A stretch of 64,000 nt of DNA from Bacteroidales bacterium (GTDB taxonomy: Bacteria > Bacteroidota > Bacteroidia > Bacteroidales > F082): NCBI GenBank assembly GCA_024400425.1, contig JAKSMV010000018.1:1-64000 (forward strand). Reading direction: 5' to 3'. Position 1 is the stretch's first letter, and every line of letters starts with the position of its first letter. Of this stretch, positions 18,137 to 26,425 are shown piece after piece. A model generated the notes under the pieces. The model ran no database searches, was not told the DNA's origin, and saw only the letters and a program-made list of their open reading frames with translations. The translations under genes and the position numbers were made by a program.

Positions 18137-19036
18137 ATGAAAAAGATTAGAGCAGCCGTCGTGGGTTACGGCAATATAGGCCGTTATGCGGTGCAGGCTT
18201 TGGAAATGGCACCCGATTTCGAGATTGCGGGCATTGTGCGCCGTCAGGGCGATGACGGCAAACCTCTGGAATTGACGCCTTATCGTGTGACGAAAGACAT
18301 TCAGGAACTGAAAGATGTCGATGTGGCCATTTTGGCCTTGCCGACGCGCAGCTGTCCCGAATATGCCAAACGGATTTTGCCTTTGGGCATCAATACGGTC
18401 GATTCATTCGACATTCACACTTCGATTCCGGAATACCGCCATGAACTGATGCCTATCAATAAGGAAACGAAAACCGTCAGCGTGATTGCTGCAGGCTGGG
18501 ATCCAGGTTCGGATTCGGTGGTTCGCACTCTACTTCAAGGTCTTGCTCCTAAAGGATTGACTTATACCAATTTCGGTCCAGGCATGTCGATGGGGCACAG
18601 TGTCTGTGTGCGTGGCAAGAAAGGTGTGAGAAACGCCTTGTCGGTCACCATTCCTTTGGGCGAAGGCATCCATCGCCGCATGGTTTATGTTGAACTGGAA
18701 GAGGGCGTAAGCCTCGAACAGGTGGCTGCCGACATCAAGGCTGACCTGTATTTCGCCAACGACGAGACTCATGTTTTTGCCGTCGATAGCGTTGATGATG
18801 TGCGCGATATGGGGCATGGCGTCAACATGGTGCGCAAAGGCGTTTCGGGCATGACCCAAAACCAGCGTTTCGATTTCAACATGAGCATCAACAATCCCGC
18901 CTTGACGGGCCAAGTGCTTGTGAATGTGGCGCGTGCCACTATGCGCTTGCAACCCGGTTGCTACACGATGATTGAAATCCCAGTGGTGGATATGCTGCCT
19001 GGCGACAAGGAAGATTGGATTGGAAAACTGGTGTAG
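18137..19036 (+). CDS. ddh: meso-diaminopimelate dehydrogenase
   Basis: 299 residues. The enzyme makes meso-diaminopimelate from tetrahydrodipicolinate, ammonia and NADPH in one step, supplying lysine and peptidoglycan. The N-terminal Rossmann segment AAVVGYGNIGRYAVQAL (~6-22) binds NADP; VDSFDIHTSIPEY (~94-106), AGWDPGSDSVVRTL (~123-136), and GPGMSMGHSVCVRGKKGVR (~152-170) fit the substrate-binding parts of the family. Length is slightly below the ~320 of Corynebacterium enzymes but usual for Bacteroidetes. It is preceded by its own promoter; the GH3 gene follows after 21 nt. Confidence 0.92.
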   Translation: MKKIRAAVVGYGNIGRYAVQALEMAPDFEIAGIVRRQGDDGKPLELTPYRVTKDIQELKDVDVAILALPTRSCPEYAKRILPLGINTVDSFDIHTSIPEYRHELMPINKETKTVSVIAAGWDPGSDSVVRTLLQGLAPKGLTYTNFGPGMSMGHSVCVRGKKGVRNALSVTIPLGEGIHRRMVYVELEEGVSLEQVAADIKADLYFANDETHVFAVDSVDDVRDMGHGVNMVRKGVSGMTQNQRFDFNMSINNPALTGQVLVNVARATMRLQPGCYTMIEIPVVDMLPGDKEDWIGKLV

Positions 19037-19057
19037 TCTCACTAAACGCTCAAAACG

Positions 19058-21325
19058 ATGACAAAACTTTTTTTCCCCTTTTTGATGGTGTCTTGTCTTG
19101 TTTTGTGCTCCTCATGTTCCAAACAAGACAAGGTCGGAGACCTGCTTTCCAAGATGACCCTCGACGAGAAATGCGGTCAGCTTTCCTGCCCAATCGGTTT
19201 TGGTCTCTATGGCAAGGAAGGCGATTCCATCTGGCTTGACGACAGTTTCATCAAGGCAATGGATACCATGCCATTAGGCTCGTGCTGGGCGGTGCTGCGT
19301 GCCGACCCATGGTCACAAAAGACTGTGGAAACGGGCTTGAAACCTTCCCAATCGGCGCATTTGCTGAACGAAATGCAACGTTATGCCATTGAAAATACGC
19401 GTTTAGGCATTCCGTTGCTATTCTGTGAAGAAACACCGCATGGTCACATGGCTGTCGGCACGACGGTCTTTCCTACGGGCATAGGTCAGGCGAGTACTTG
19501 GAATCCAGAACTGCTTGAGGAAATGGGCGAGGTGATGGGCAAGGAACTCCGGCTGCAAGGCGCACAAGTAGGTTATGGTCCGGTCTTGGACATTGCTCGA
19601 GACCCGCGTTGGTCGCGCGTGGAGGAAACCATGGGTGAAGATCCGTATCTTGCCGGTACTCTCGGTGCTGCCGTTGTAAAAGGAATGCAGAAAAATGTGG
19701 TTTCCACCTTGAAGCATCTGGCGGCCTACGGCGTTCCACAAGGCGGACATAATGCTGCCGCTGCCGAAGTGGGACCCAATCATCTGATGAGCGAATACCT
19801 GCCTGCTTTCGAGATGGCTATAAGCGAAGGCGGCGCACAATCGGTGATGACTTCCTATAATGCCGTCGATGGTGTGCCGTGTTCGGCGAATGTTTGGCTT
19901 CTGCAGGAAATATTGCGCGAGTCGTGGCAATTCAAGGGTGTCGTTTTCGCCGATTTGAACGCCATCAATGCCATGTATGCCACGCATCATGTGGCGGCAG
20001 ACCCAGTTGAAGCCGCTGCATTGGCATTGAAGGCCGGTGTCGATATTGATCTTGGTGCATATAGTTATGGTGGTTTCCTGAAAGAGGCTTTGCAACGTGG
20101 CCTGGTCACGGAAGCCGAAATCGATAGGGCGGTACGTCATGTCTTGCAGCTGAAATACGATTTGGGTTTGTTCGACAATCCGTATGTTGACGAGCATCTT
20201 GCAGAACAAAATGTCGGTTCTGCCAAAAATGCGCTGCTAGCGAAACAAGTCGCGCTTGAATCAGCTGTCTTGCTGAAAAACGATGGCATTTTGCCTTTTG
20301 GTGAGACGGTTAAAAAAGTTGCCGTGATTGGCCCGAATGCGGATAACATGTATAATCAGTTGGGCGATTACACATCGCCGCAAGAGCCAGAAAGAATCGT
20401 CACGATATTGGAAGGAATCTGTGAAAAGGGCAGGGCAGAGGTGGTCTATGCCAAAGGCTGTTCGGTGCGTGATGAATCGGATGCCGACATTGAATTGGCC
20501 GTTAAGACAGCTCAATCGGCTGATGCAGTAGTACTTGTGGTTGGCGGATCGTCGGCACGCGATTTCAAGACAAGTTACGAGGCAACGGGCGCGGCACAAG
20601 TCAACGCATCGCTTTCCGACATGGAATGTGGCGAAGGCTACGACCGCTGTTCCTTGGATTTGTTAGGCAAGCAGAACGAACTGATGGAGCGCATTTTCGC
20701 GACAGGAAAGCCAACGGTGGTGGTCTATGTCGAAGGCCGTCCGTTGGATATGAACCTTGCCGCTGAAAAGGCTGATGCCTTGCTGACGCTATGGTATCCG
20801 GGCATGGAAGGCGGTTCGGCATTGGCCGACATCCTTTGGGGCGATTATAATCCGGCTGGCCGCTTGCCGATTTCCATTCCTCGTCATCTGGGTCAGATTC
20901 CGGTCTATTATTCCCAACCCAATTGTTCCGATTATGTGGAAGGAAGTTCAAAGCCTCTATATCCGTTTGGCTATGGCTTGAGTTTCACTGAATTTGAATA
21001 TGGAGACTTGCAAATTTCAGAAAATCATGATAATGCAGATTCACTGTTCGTTGTCTCGTGTTCGGTAAAGAACATAGGAAATTGTGATGGCGACGAGGTG
21101 GTGCAGCTTTATGTACGCGATGAAGTGGCGTCTGTTACGCCACCTTCGAAATTGCTGAAGGGTTTCCGTCGCATTCACATTCAGGAAGGTGAAACCGTTT
21201 CGGTTCCCTTTGTGCTTTCCGAAAGGGATTTGTCGGTATATTCCACTGAAAAGGGCTGGCATTACGAGCCGGGCGAGTTTACTTTTATGGTGGGTGCGTC
21301 GTCGGACAGGCTTATCTCCAAGTAG
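19058..21325 (+). CDS. GH3 family glycosidase lipoprotein (beta-glucosidase/xylosidase type)
   Basis: 755 residues. Signal peptide with lipobox (VLCSSC, C20), so anchored to a membrane. The GH3 N-terminal barrel includes PLLFCEETPHGH (~119-130, substrate-binding Glu/Glu-Thr), RDPRWSRVEETMGEDPYL (~181-198), KHLAAYG (~219-225, KH motif) and the nucleophile region GVVFADLNAINAMY with D299. The C-terminal alpha/beta sandwich (~405-620) contains KNDGILPF, VGGSSARD and WYPGMEGGSALADILWGDYN, followed by the fibronectin-III-like domain (~650-750). Family members cleave terminal beta-linked glucose or xylose; the exact linkage is not deducible. The usual Ser before the nucleophile is Ala (FADL), a tolerated variation. 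Confidence 0.92.
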   Translation: MTKLFFPFLMVSCLVLCSSCSKQDKVGDLLSKMTLDEKCGQLSCPIGFGLYGKEGDSIWLDDSFIKAMDTMPLGSCWAVLRADPWSQKTVETGLKPSQSAHLLNEMQRYAIENTRLGIPLLFCEETPHGHMAVGTTVFPTGIGQASTWNPELLEEMGEVMGKELRLQGAQVGYGPVLDIARDPRWSRVEETMGEDPYLAGTLGAAVVKGMQKNVVSTLKHLAAYGVPQGGHNAAAAEVGPNHLMSEYLPAFEMAISEGGAQSVMTSYNAVDGVPCSANVWLLQEILRESWQFKGVVFADLNAINAMYATHHVAADPVEAAALALKAGVDIDLGAYSYGGFLKEALQRGLVTEAEIDRAVRHVLQLKYDLGLFDNPYVDEHLAEQNVGSAKNALLAKQVALESAVLLKNDGILPFGETVKKVAVIGPNADNMYNQLGDYTSPQEPERIVTILEGICEKGRAEVVYAKGCSVRDESDADIELAVKTAQSADAVVLVVGGSSARDFKTSYEATGAAQVNASLSDMECGEGYDRCSLDLLGKQNELMERIFATGKPTVVVYVEGRPLDMNLAAEKADALLTLWYPGMEGGSALADILWGDYNPAGRLPISIPRHLGQIPVYYSQPNCSDYVEGSSKPLYPFGYGLSFTEFEYGDLQISENHDNADSLFVVSCSVKNIGNCDGDEVVQLYVRDEVASVTPPSKLLKGFRRIHIQEGETVSVPFVLSERDLSVYSTEKGWHYEPGEFTFMVGASSDRLISK

Positions 21326-21545
21326 GCTTGCCGGACGAGGATGCATGACCGCGAATTGTGCGAATTCCGCTAATGTTGCGGCCTTGCCGCTTGTCATCGG
21401 ACAGTAGATGTTTAAAAAAGAACGGACGGGAACGGAAAGACGAAACTTGTCCGGGCAGGGCGCGTTGGGAATGGGGAAAAATCGGGGCAGCGCCCGCCTA
21501 TAGGCAGACCGTGCGTAGGCCATTATTTTTCCCCTTGAACTTTTG

Positions 21546-21573
21546 GTTACTTTTCTTTCAAGAGAAAAGGAAC
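21546..21573. repeat. Hairpin repeat GTT-n-CTTTTCT/AGAAAAG-n-AAC
   Basis: Arms GTT-A-CTTTTCT and AGAAAAG-G-AAC pair perfectly except for one position, around the loop TTCAAG. Short hairpins of this look are scattered between genes in many Bacteroidetes (from memory). No T-run follows, so it is a poor terminator. Confidence 0.55.
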
Positions 21574-21592
21574 GATGAAGAAAAGACGAGTG

Positions 21593-21621
21593 CCTGGATG
21601 GCTTCGTTCCTCGCCATGACG
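21593..21621. repeat. Dispersed repeat of the GTCATtGCGAGgAaCGAAGCaATCC kind
   Basis: The minus strand reads CGTCATGGCGAGGAACGAAG followed by CCATCCAGG. I recall near-identical short intergenic repeats (GTCATTGCGAGGAACGAAGC) in many unrelated bacterial genomes. Only one copy is present in this window, so repetition cannot be shown here. Confidence 0.45.
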
Positions 21622-21676
21622 CCAAGCGGCCGTGGGGGCAAAGCCCAGAAAAGTTCGTGACCTATTCACCAAACAA

Positions 21677-21706
21677 AAAGAGGACTGATCGTGGTCAGCC
21701 CTCTTT
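21677..21706 (-). terminator. Rho-independent terminator of the small exported protein gene
   Basis: A 12-bp stem (AGAGGACTGATC / GGTCAGCCCTCT, one mismatch and one wobble) with a 2-nt loop, extended by A-T pairs. On the minus strand it ends in a T-run (CTCTTTTTG), placed 25 nt beyond the stop at 21731. Confidence 0.75.
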
Positions 21707-21730
21707 AATCCGGTTAGCCTTAGGCGAGGC

Positions 21731-22000
21731 TTAATCTTTTCTGCGTTTCGAAGCAGCGTAGGCTGCGCCGAAGCTGATGAGCAGCAGGGCACCGCTACCA
21801 AGTGGAGTGGCATCCTGGTTAGTGTTCAAGCCGTGTCCGGGTAGCATTGGGGCGTTGCTGCCGCCGTTGTCATACTGTGGCGTCTCGCCGCGGCCAAAGA
21901 GACCGCCGTTTTGCGGCTGGCCGTTGTCATTGAAATACTGTGCCGAAGCACCGAGTGTCATTCCGAGAACGACTGCGATGGTTAAAACTAACTTTTTCAT
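21731..22000 (-). CDS. Small exported protein with C-terminal LGSG-TM-KRRK tail
   Basis: 89 residues. Signal peptide MKKLVLTIAVVLGMTLGASA, then a short Gly/Asn/Gln-rich middle (~22-65) and a C-terminal tripartite end: PLGSG, a hydrophobic stretch ALLLISFGAAYAAS, and a basic SKRRKD. Such ends resemble membrane-anchored sorting signals. I recall similar tiny proteins in many Bacteroidales genomes, but I know of no assigned function. It lies 45 nt downstream of a T9SS cargo gene and has its own terminator, so the two may share a transcript. Confidence 0.75.
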   Translation of the reverse strand: MKKLVLTIAVVLGMTLGASAQYFNDNGQPQNGGLFGRGETPQYDNGGSNAPMLPGHGLNTNQDATPLGSGALLLISFGAAYAASKRRKD

Positions 22001-22045
22001 TTCTGTATCTATTTTTATTATTACTCTGAACTTTGAACTCTGAAA

Positions 22046-23554
22046 TTATCTCACGACAATCTTTTGGGTCTTGCCGTTGAGGCTAAGGATGTAGAGACCG
22101 GCGGCCATGCCATTGGTGCTGATGCGGCATTCTCCGTTGATTTCCTCGCTGCTGATGATGCGCCCCAGCACGTCGATGACTTGCAGGGTGGCGCGGCCTT
22201 CGTTGCTGATGATGATTTCGCCGTTGCTGATGAAAGCGAAGTTTTCCGCTGATTCAGTCTCGTTGTCCTTAACGCCAAACACGAGTTTGAAGCGTGAAGC
22301 GTAGTCGCTTGTCTTGGCATCGAAGCTGTAGCTTGGTGTGGCGAGGAGGTCAACATCCATACCAGTCATGTTGTCGATAAGGTGCATGTATTCGGCTTCC
22401 ACGTTTTCGGTGTTGACGGTGATGGTGTAGTTGCCGTCTTTTGCTGCCTTGAAACTGACGGGCATTTCACCTGCCGTGACTTCGGTGGCAACAGCCGCAA
22501 AATCCTTGCTGTTTTGAGGGATGAAGAGTTTCGTGTTGCTTTCGTTGAGCATGAACTTGTCGAGGCCTTCACCTTTGCCGAAGTTGACGATGGCGCGGTC
22601 GATGGTGGCAGTGCCTTGGCTGAGGGTCATAGCGCACATTCCGTTTTGTGTGGCAGGAGCGTCCTTGCTGAAAGTGACGCTTTCGTCTGTTGCAGTTGCC
22701 TGAACGAACACGCCTTCCAATGCGTGGATGGCACCAGAGGCAGGAATCAGTTCTGTGCCGTTGGTGTTCATGCGATAGAAGTTCCTGTCAATATAGGCAT
22801 CGCAGGTGTAAGGGTTGCCGATGAGGTTGAAACCTTTGAATTCAGCATCATTGTCGAATTCCAAATTTTTGGCTGTGGCTGTTGCAGCGAGCTCACCATC
22901 AAAAACTAAGGTTGTGCCGTTCTTGTGGGCGTAGAGGTAGCCGTTTTGGTTTTCGATGTCGAATGATTGAACTTTGTAGTTGTTCCATTCCAATCCGTCA
23001 GAACTGCTTTGGTTGAAGATGTAGAGGTCGTAGTTGTCTGCGGTTTCGTCAATCATGCCAGCAGGTGCATCGGTGCTAGCGACAGGTGAAGAAACTAAAT
23101 ACCAGTTGCCGTCGCCTTCGCTATAGCCGGTGATTTCCTTTTTGGCCTGTGCCTTGACGGTGCCGCTTTCGAAACGAAGTTGTCCGCCATCTTCGATGAC
23201 GAGGTTATTGGCGTTGGCATTGCTCATCGTTTCCGAAACGGTGAGTTTGCCGTTGTCTAAGATGTAGATAGGGTTGGTAACTTCAAGGTTTTGGGCGTTT
23301 ACTTCGCTGCTGATAGCCGAGCCGAAAAGAACGGTGAGCGTGTTGCTTCCGGAAAGTGTGTATTGTTCTTTTGCAGTTTCACCTTCTTTGACTGTGATGG
23401 TGTTGCCTTCGCCAAAAATAACGTTAGGTTGGCTGCTGAGCTGATAACAATTCTTGTTGGTTGTGCCTTGTCGTGTGACAACAGCGTTGATTTCCTGTGC
23501 GTTAGCAGTAGCGCAACCTAAAGCTGCGATGATGATTGCTAATGTCTTTTTCAT
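22046..23554 (-). CDS. Secreted protein with T9SS type A sorting domain
   Basis: About 502 residues from MKKTLAIIIAALGCATANAQ, a clear signal peptide; a 17-codon extension upstream lies on the -7 box side and is discarded. No catalytic domain is recognised. The N-terminal half is Asn/Thr/Gly-rich and beta-strand-like (repeated LEVTNPIYILDNGKLTVSE and NLVIEDGGQLRFESGTV patterns), followed by a part with GDGNWYLVSSPV and GFNLIGNPYTCDAYI often seen in Bacteroidetes surface proteins. The last ~70 residues form the T9SS C-terminal domain (LQVIDVLGRIISSEEINGEC then MAAGLYILSLNGKTQKIVVR), directing export across the outer membrane and surface attachment. Role probably adhesion or surface layer, by inference. 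Confidence 0.85.
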   Translation of the reverse strand: MKKTLAIIIAALGCATANAQEINAVVTRQGTTNKNCYQLSSQPNVIFGEGNTITVKEGETAKEQYTLSGSNTLTVLFGSAISSEVNAQNLEVTNPIYILDNGKLTVSETMSNANANNLVIEDGGQLRFESGTVKAQAKKEITGYSEGDGNWYLVSSPVASTDAPAGMIDETADNYDLYIFNQSSSDGLEWNNYKVQSFDIENQNGYLYAHKNGTTLVFDGELAATATAKNLEFDNDAEFKGFNLIGNPYTCDAYIDRNFYRMNTNGTELIPASGAIHALEGVFVQATATDESVTFSKDAPATQNGMCAMTLSQGTATIDRAIVNFGKGEGLDKFMLNESNTKLFIPQNSKDFAAVATEVTAGEMPVSFKAAKDGNYTITVNTENVEAEYMHLIDNMTGMDVDLLATPSYSFDAKTSDYASRFKLVFGVKDNETESAENFAFISNGEIIISNEGRATLQVIDVLGRIISSEEINGECRISTNGMAAGLYILSLNGKTQKIVVR

Positions 23555-23594
23555 TTCCTTATTTAGAGAAAATATCCTTTTTTTAATTGGGGTG

Positions 23595-23602
23595 CAAAAA
23601 TA
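23595..23602 (-). promoter_or_regulatory. -7 box for the T9SS cargo gene
   Basis: Minus strand reads TATTTTTG, 40 nt before the ATG at 23554, which supports that start over the longer frame. Confidence 0.5.
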
Positions 23603-23666
23603 CAATTATTTTTTGATACGAATTACATCTAGTTCCGTGTGTTTTCCAAGCTGGCTTTTTGAGCCT

Positions 23667-24824
23667 TTATTCCTTTCCAAACTCCACTTTTTCAGGATTA
23701 TACAGTTTGATGGTCTTTTCGCCCAATATCACTTTGACGTATGATCCTGAGGTGCCTTCGGTAGGCAGGTTGCCGAATGCTTCGGCCTTGCCTTCCTTAT
23801 ACACTGGAACCGCAGCACTTAATTTGGCTAAGGCGGCAACCTTGTTTTCTGTTATTATCTCAATGGTTGTTGCATTGTTGATGGCTGCCATTTCATCCGC
23901 GATGAGACCGTTCAGGTATGCGCTGCCTGTTTCTCCGTCAAAAGCATTCTGGATTTCGGCAATGGCAGCGGCTATGATTTCTTCTATGTTGATTGCCTTG
24001 ATGATGTCGGCGTACGAACTCAACTTGTCCTTGTAGGTGTTCACCGCTTCCTCAGGCACATAGATGATTGACAATTTCGAGCAGTCTTCAAAACAATCAG
24101 GCAAAAAGGATGGAGGGGTGTCCGGCATGAAGATAATGTATTCCAGTGCTGTGCAACCATAAAACGCACGCATCCCAATCGTTGTCACTGAATTTGGGAT
24201 TGTAATGCTTGCAAGCGTACAGCTGCGGAATGCATAATTTCCTATGCTTGTCACGCCGGAAGGAATAACGGAGTTTTTGCATCCTGAAATCAATGTGTTG
24301 GTTCCGGTTTCGATGATGGCATTACAGTTGTTGCGGCTGTCATACACCGTGTTGCCATGTTCGACGATCATGGTTGTCAGGTTGGGACAGCTCTGAAAAG
24401 CTGTCATTACGATGCTTGTCACCGAAGAAGGAATGGTGATGTTGGTAAGACCTGTGTAGGCAAAAGCGTAATTTCCGATGCTTTCGACAGCATTGGGGAT
24501 TGCAATGTCTGTGAGATTCGGGCAGTTGGTAAATGCATAAGAACCAAAATTTATCACACTGTTTGGAATGGTGATGCCGTTAAGTGTTAAACAGTTCCAG
24601 AAAGCTTCGTCTCCAATGCTTGTCGCCGTGCCATTAAACTTGATGACGCCTTTGCCGTTCTGATAGGTGTTGCTGAGGATAGTGGCTCCAAACGCATGGG
24701 TATTATTCGGATACACAACCTGTCCATCAGTTGAAGTGTACCAGATTTCATTGTCTGGCTGTGTCTGTGCGTTTGCTGCCATTGTGCAGCAGAGGATTGC
24801 GAAAAGAAAGAAAAATCTCTTCAT
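23667..24824 (-). CDS. BspA-like leucine-rich repeat (LRR_5) exported protein
   Basis: 385 residues with a signal peptide (FFFLFAILCCTMAANAQ). Residues ~45-235 contain about seven BspA/Treponema-type LRR_5 units of ~23 residues with the pattern ITIPNSVxxIGxxAFxxCxxLT (for example LTNITIPSSVTSIVMTAFQ and LASITIPNSVTTIGMRAFY). After the repeats come a PDTPPSFLPDCFEDCSKLS capping unit, a helical segment (~255-330, AAAIAEIQNAFDGETGSAY) and a short C-terminus (VILGEKTIKLYNPEKVEFGK) that is not a typical T9SS tail. BspA-like proteins mediate binding to host matrix or other cells. It has its own -7 box. Confidence 0.88.
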   Translation of the reverse strand: MKRFFFLFAILCCTMAANAQTQPDNEIWYTSTDGQVVYPNNTHAFGATILSNTYQNGKGVIKFNGTATSIGDEAFWNCLTLNGITIPNSVINFGSYAFTNCPNLTDIAIPNAVESIGNYAFAYTGLTNITIPSSVTSIVMTAFQSCPNLTTMIVEHGNTVYDSRNNCNAIIETGTNTLISGCKNSVIPSGVTSIGNYAFRSCTLASITIPNSVTTIGMRAFYGCTALEYIIFMPDTPPSFLPDCFEDCSKLSIIYVPEEAVNTYKDKLSSYADIIKAINIEEIIAAAIAEIQNAFDGETGSAYLNGLIADEMAAINNATTIEIITENKVAALAKLSAAVPVYKEGKAEAFGNLPTEGTSGSYVKVILGEKTIKLYNPEKVEFGKE

Positions 24825-24876
24825 TGTGTGTTTTGCTTATTTTGACATTTTAATTGTCAGCTTATATTTGGGGCGG

Positions 24877-24884
24877 CAAAAGTA
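24877..24884 (-). promoter_or_regulatory. -7 box for the LRR protein gene
   Basis: Minus strand reads TACTTTTG (TAnnTTTG), 52 nt before the start at 24824. Confidence 0.5.
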
Positions 24885-24905
24885 CATCTTTTTATCGAAT
24901 TAGGG

Positions 24906-26363
24906 CTACATTCCCTTAACCTCAACAATGCCATCGCGGTTGCAGGCCAACACGATGTGCTTGTACTCGGTCTGCCCTTCAAACGAGCATTGAATCACAA
25001 AATGGATGTAATACACTTTCTTTCCGACGATGACGGAATAGTTGGTGTCTTCCCACGAGGCTTGCAGCGGAATGTCTGGGTTGTCCATTTTGCGTAGGAA
25101 TTCCGTGATGTTGAAACGGATGTTGTCGTTGATGCCGTTGAGCGGGTAGGGACTTGCCTTGGCGAGTTGGTCGCGGTGCAACTGAACCTTCTTGCGGTAG
25201 AGGATGATTTTCTCGTCGTTGCCGCTCACCATGTTGAAGAGTTGGGTGCGATACCGCATCTTGAGCACTTCTTCGGGCACCTTGTCGCATTCAACGAAAT
25301 CGACGCTATCTTTGGTCCAACCAATCTTCTGTTTGTTGATGCGAAAAACGGTCTTCGTGTCGAAGATTTTTGAGCTGAGACGATTGGCGAAAATTATTCG
25401 TAACCAATCCTTTAACCTATCCTTGAACATGTAGCTGATGACCAAGGCGACTAAAAACGGGAAGGTGAAGTTCCCGTATTTTTGTTGGAAGAAGAACGAT
25501 GCTACGGTGGCGAAAATCATGGCAACGCCAGCAGCGGCACTGTAGAAAATCTGTTCGATGAGGAATGTGTTGCGGCTTTTGTTGGCTTGCAAAAACAGGT
25601 CGCTCTCGGCAAATTTCTTCAGCAGGCTGGCATGATAGACGAATCGGCTGTTGCCGTCGTCGCTATTGCGCTGTATGCGAAGGTAACCTTGCGCTTTCTT
25701 GTAGTCTCTTTCGGCGAGAAGCGTTTGCTTGAAAATCGGTTCAAGTTGCTGATATTCATCTGGATGCTTTAGCCGAATGTGTTCGCGAAGCCGATAACCG
25801 TATTGTTCCAAAATATTGCTCAAAAACTCGTCACCGTAACGGAAGGCCTGCACGATTTGTTGATTGGAACTTTCGTATAGGCTTTCTTTCACTTTTCGGA
25901 ACTTGGAAAGCACTTTTGGGACATCGTTCAAGAAATCAATGGCTTTGGAATGCAATCCCGTTCCCGTTTCTTTTGCAATGGCGTTGAAGGCTTCGCGCGT
26001 GGCGCTTTTCGCGATGGCGCAATACATCTTGATGGCATGGCGCAAGGCATCGGTGTTTTCGGGGTGCTTCTCAATGACTTTGGCATTAGTCTCAATCAAC
26101 TGCCAGGGTAAGAGCGTGTTGTCGTTAGCCAAAGCGTGTAACTTGTAAGACGGAGTGATGAGCCTTACGCCCGACTTGATGTCGCGGTAGAAATTCTCTT
26201 TCGAGTATTTGCTTTTGTTGATGTCGAGACTGTCAGGAACGAAAATCCAAGTGTTCATTACGAAATCGTTGACCTTCAAAATGTTCTGGTTTTTCTTCGC
26301 AATGAAACCGACCTTGAATTCCAAGGTGAATTTGTCGTGGATTTTTGTCTGTAGATCAATCAT
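24906..26363 (-). CDS. Conserved-looking protein of unknown function, two central TM helices
   Basis: 485 residues that I do not recognise. No signal peptide. The N-terminal ~260 residues look soluble and mostly helical and charged (KVIEKHPENTDALRHAIKMY; SKFRKVKESLYESSNQQIVQ). Two hydrophobic stretches follow, IEQIFYSAAAGVAMIFATVA (~272-295) and NFTFPFLVALVISYMF (~300-316), then a mixed C-terminal domain with many aromatic strands (VGKKVYYIHFVIQCSF). The likely topology is two cytoplasmic domains around a hairpin membrane anchor. It is the gene before the acyltransferase on this strand's end, separated by a 38-nt spacer made of a degenerate repeat. No functional hint from neighbours. Confidence 0.75.
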   Translation of the reverse strand: MIDLQTKIHDKFTLEFKVGFIAKKNQNILKVNDFVMNTWIFVPDSLDINKSKYSKENFYRDIKSGVRLITPSYKLHALANDNTLLPWQLIETNAKVIEKHPENTDALRHAIKMYCAIAKSATREAFNAIAKETGTGLHSKAIDFLNDVPKVLSKFRKVKESLYESSNQQIVQAFRYGDEFLSNILEQYGYRLREHIRLKHPDEYQQLEPIFKQTLLAERDYKKAQGYLRIQRNSDDGNSRFVYHASLLKKFAESDLFLQANKSRNTFLIEQIFYSAAAGVAMIFATVASFFFQQKYGNFTFPFLVALVISYMFKDRLKDWLRIIFANRLSSKIFDTKTVFRINKQKIGWTKDSVDFVECDKVPEEVLKMRYRTQLFNMVSGNDEKIILYRKKVQLHRDQLAKASPYPLNGINDNIRFNITEFLRKMDNPDIPLQASWEDTNYSVIVGKKVYYIHFVIQCSFEGQTEYKHIVLACNRDGIVEVKGM

Positions 26364-26425
26364 TTATTATGGTGATGGGTTATGGGTTAAAGGGTGATAG
26401 GTTATGGGTTAGTGGGTTGGCGGTA
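26362..26425. repeat. Degenerate direct repeat GGTGATgGGTTATGGGTTA
   Basis: Two imperfect copies of GGTGATGGGTTATGGGTTA (~26371-26389, and 26393-26411 with one A) followed by AGTGGGTT fill the 38-nt gap and run into the last codons of the acyltransferase gene (QPTNP), so the repeat has shaped that protein's C-terminus. Confidence 0.6.

Larger units (their letters stand above)
21326..21730. other. Gene-free stretch holding several inverted repeats
   Basis: About 350 nt between the GH3 stop and the terminator at 21677, without a credible gene. It holds a 10-bp inverted repeat GGGGAAAAAT (21473-21482) / ATTTTTCCCC (21525-21534) enclosing the palindrome GCCTATAGGC (21496-21505), a hairpin at 21546-21573, and a GATGGCTTCGTTCCTCGCC-type repeat at 21593-21621. 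Open frames here are low-complexity shadows of these repeats. Confidence 0.7.

Noticed and set aside
19418..20209. Long minus-strand open frame inside the GH3 gene
   Set aside because: It lies wholly antisense to a gene with intact catalytic motifs and has no family features; it is a by-product of codon composition.
21547..21813. Open frames in the stretch after the GH3 gene
   Set aside because: They run across a terminator and several inverted repeats, have no recognisable start context and show low-complexity translations.
22382..22909. Plus-strand open frame inside the T9SS cargo gene
   Set aside because: Antisense to a gene with signal peptide and sorting domain; Val/Phe/Asp-rich translation without motifs.
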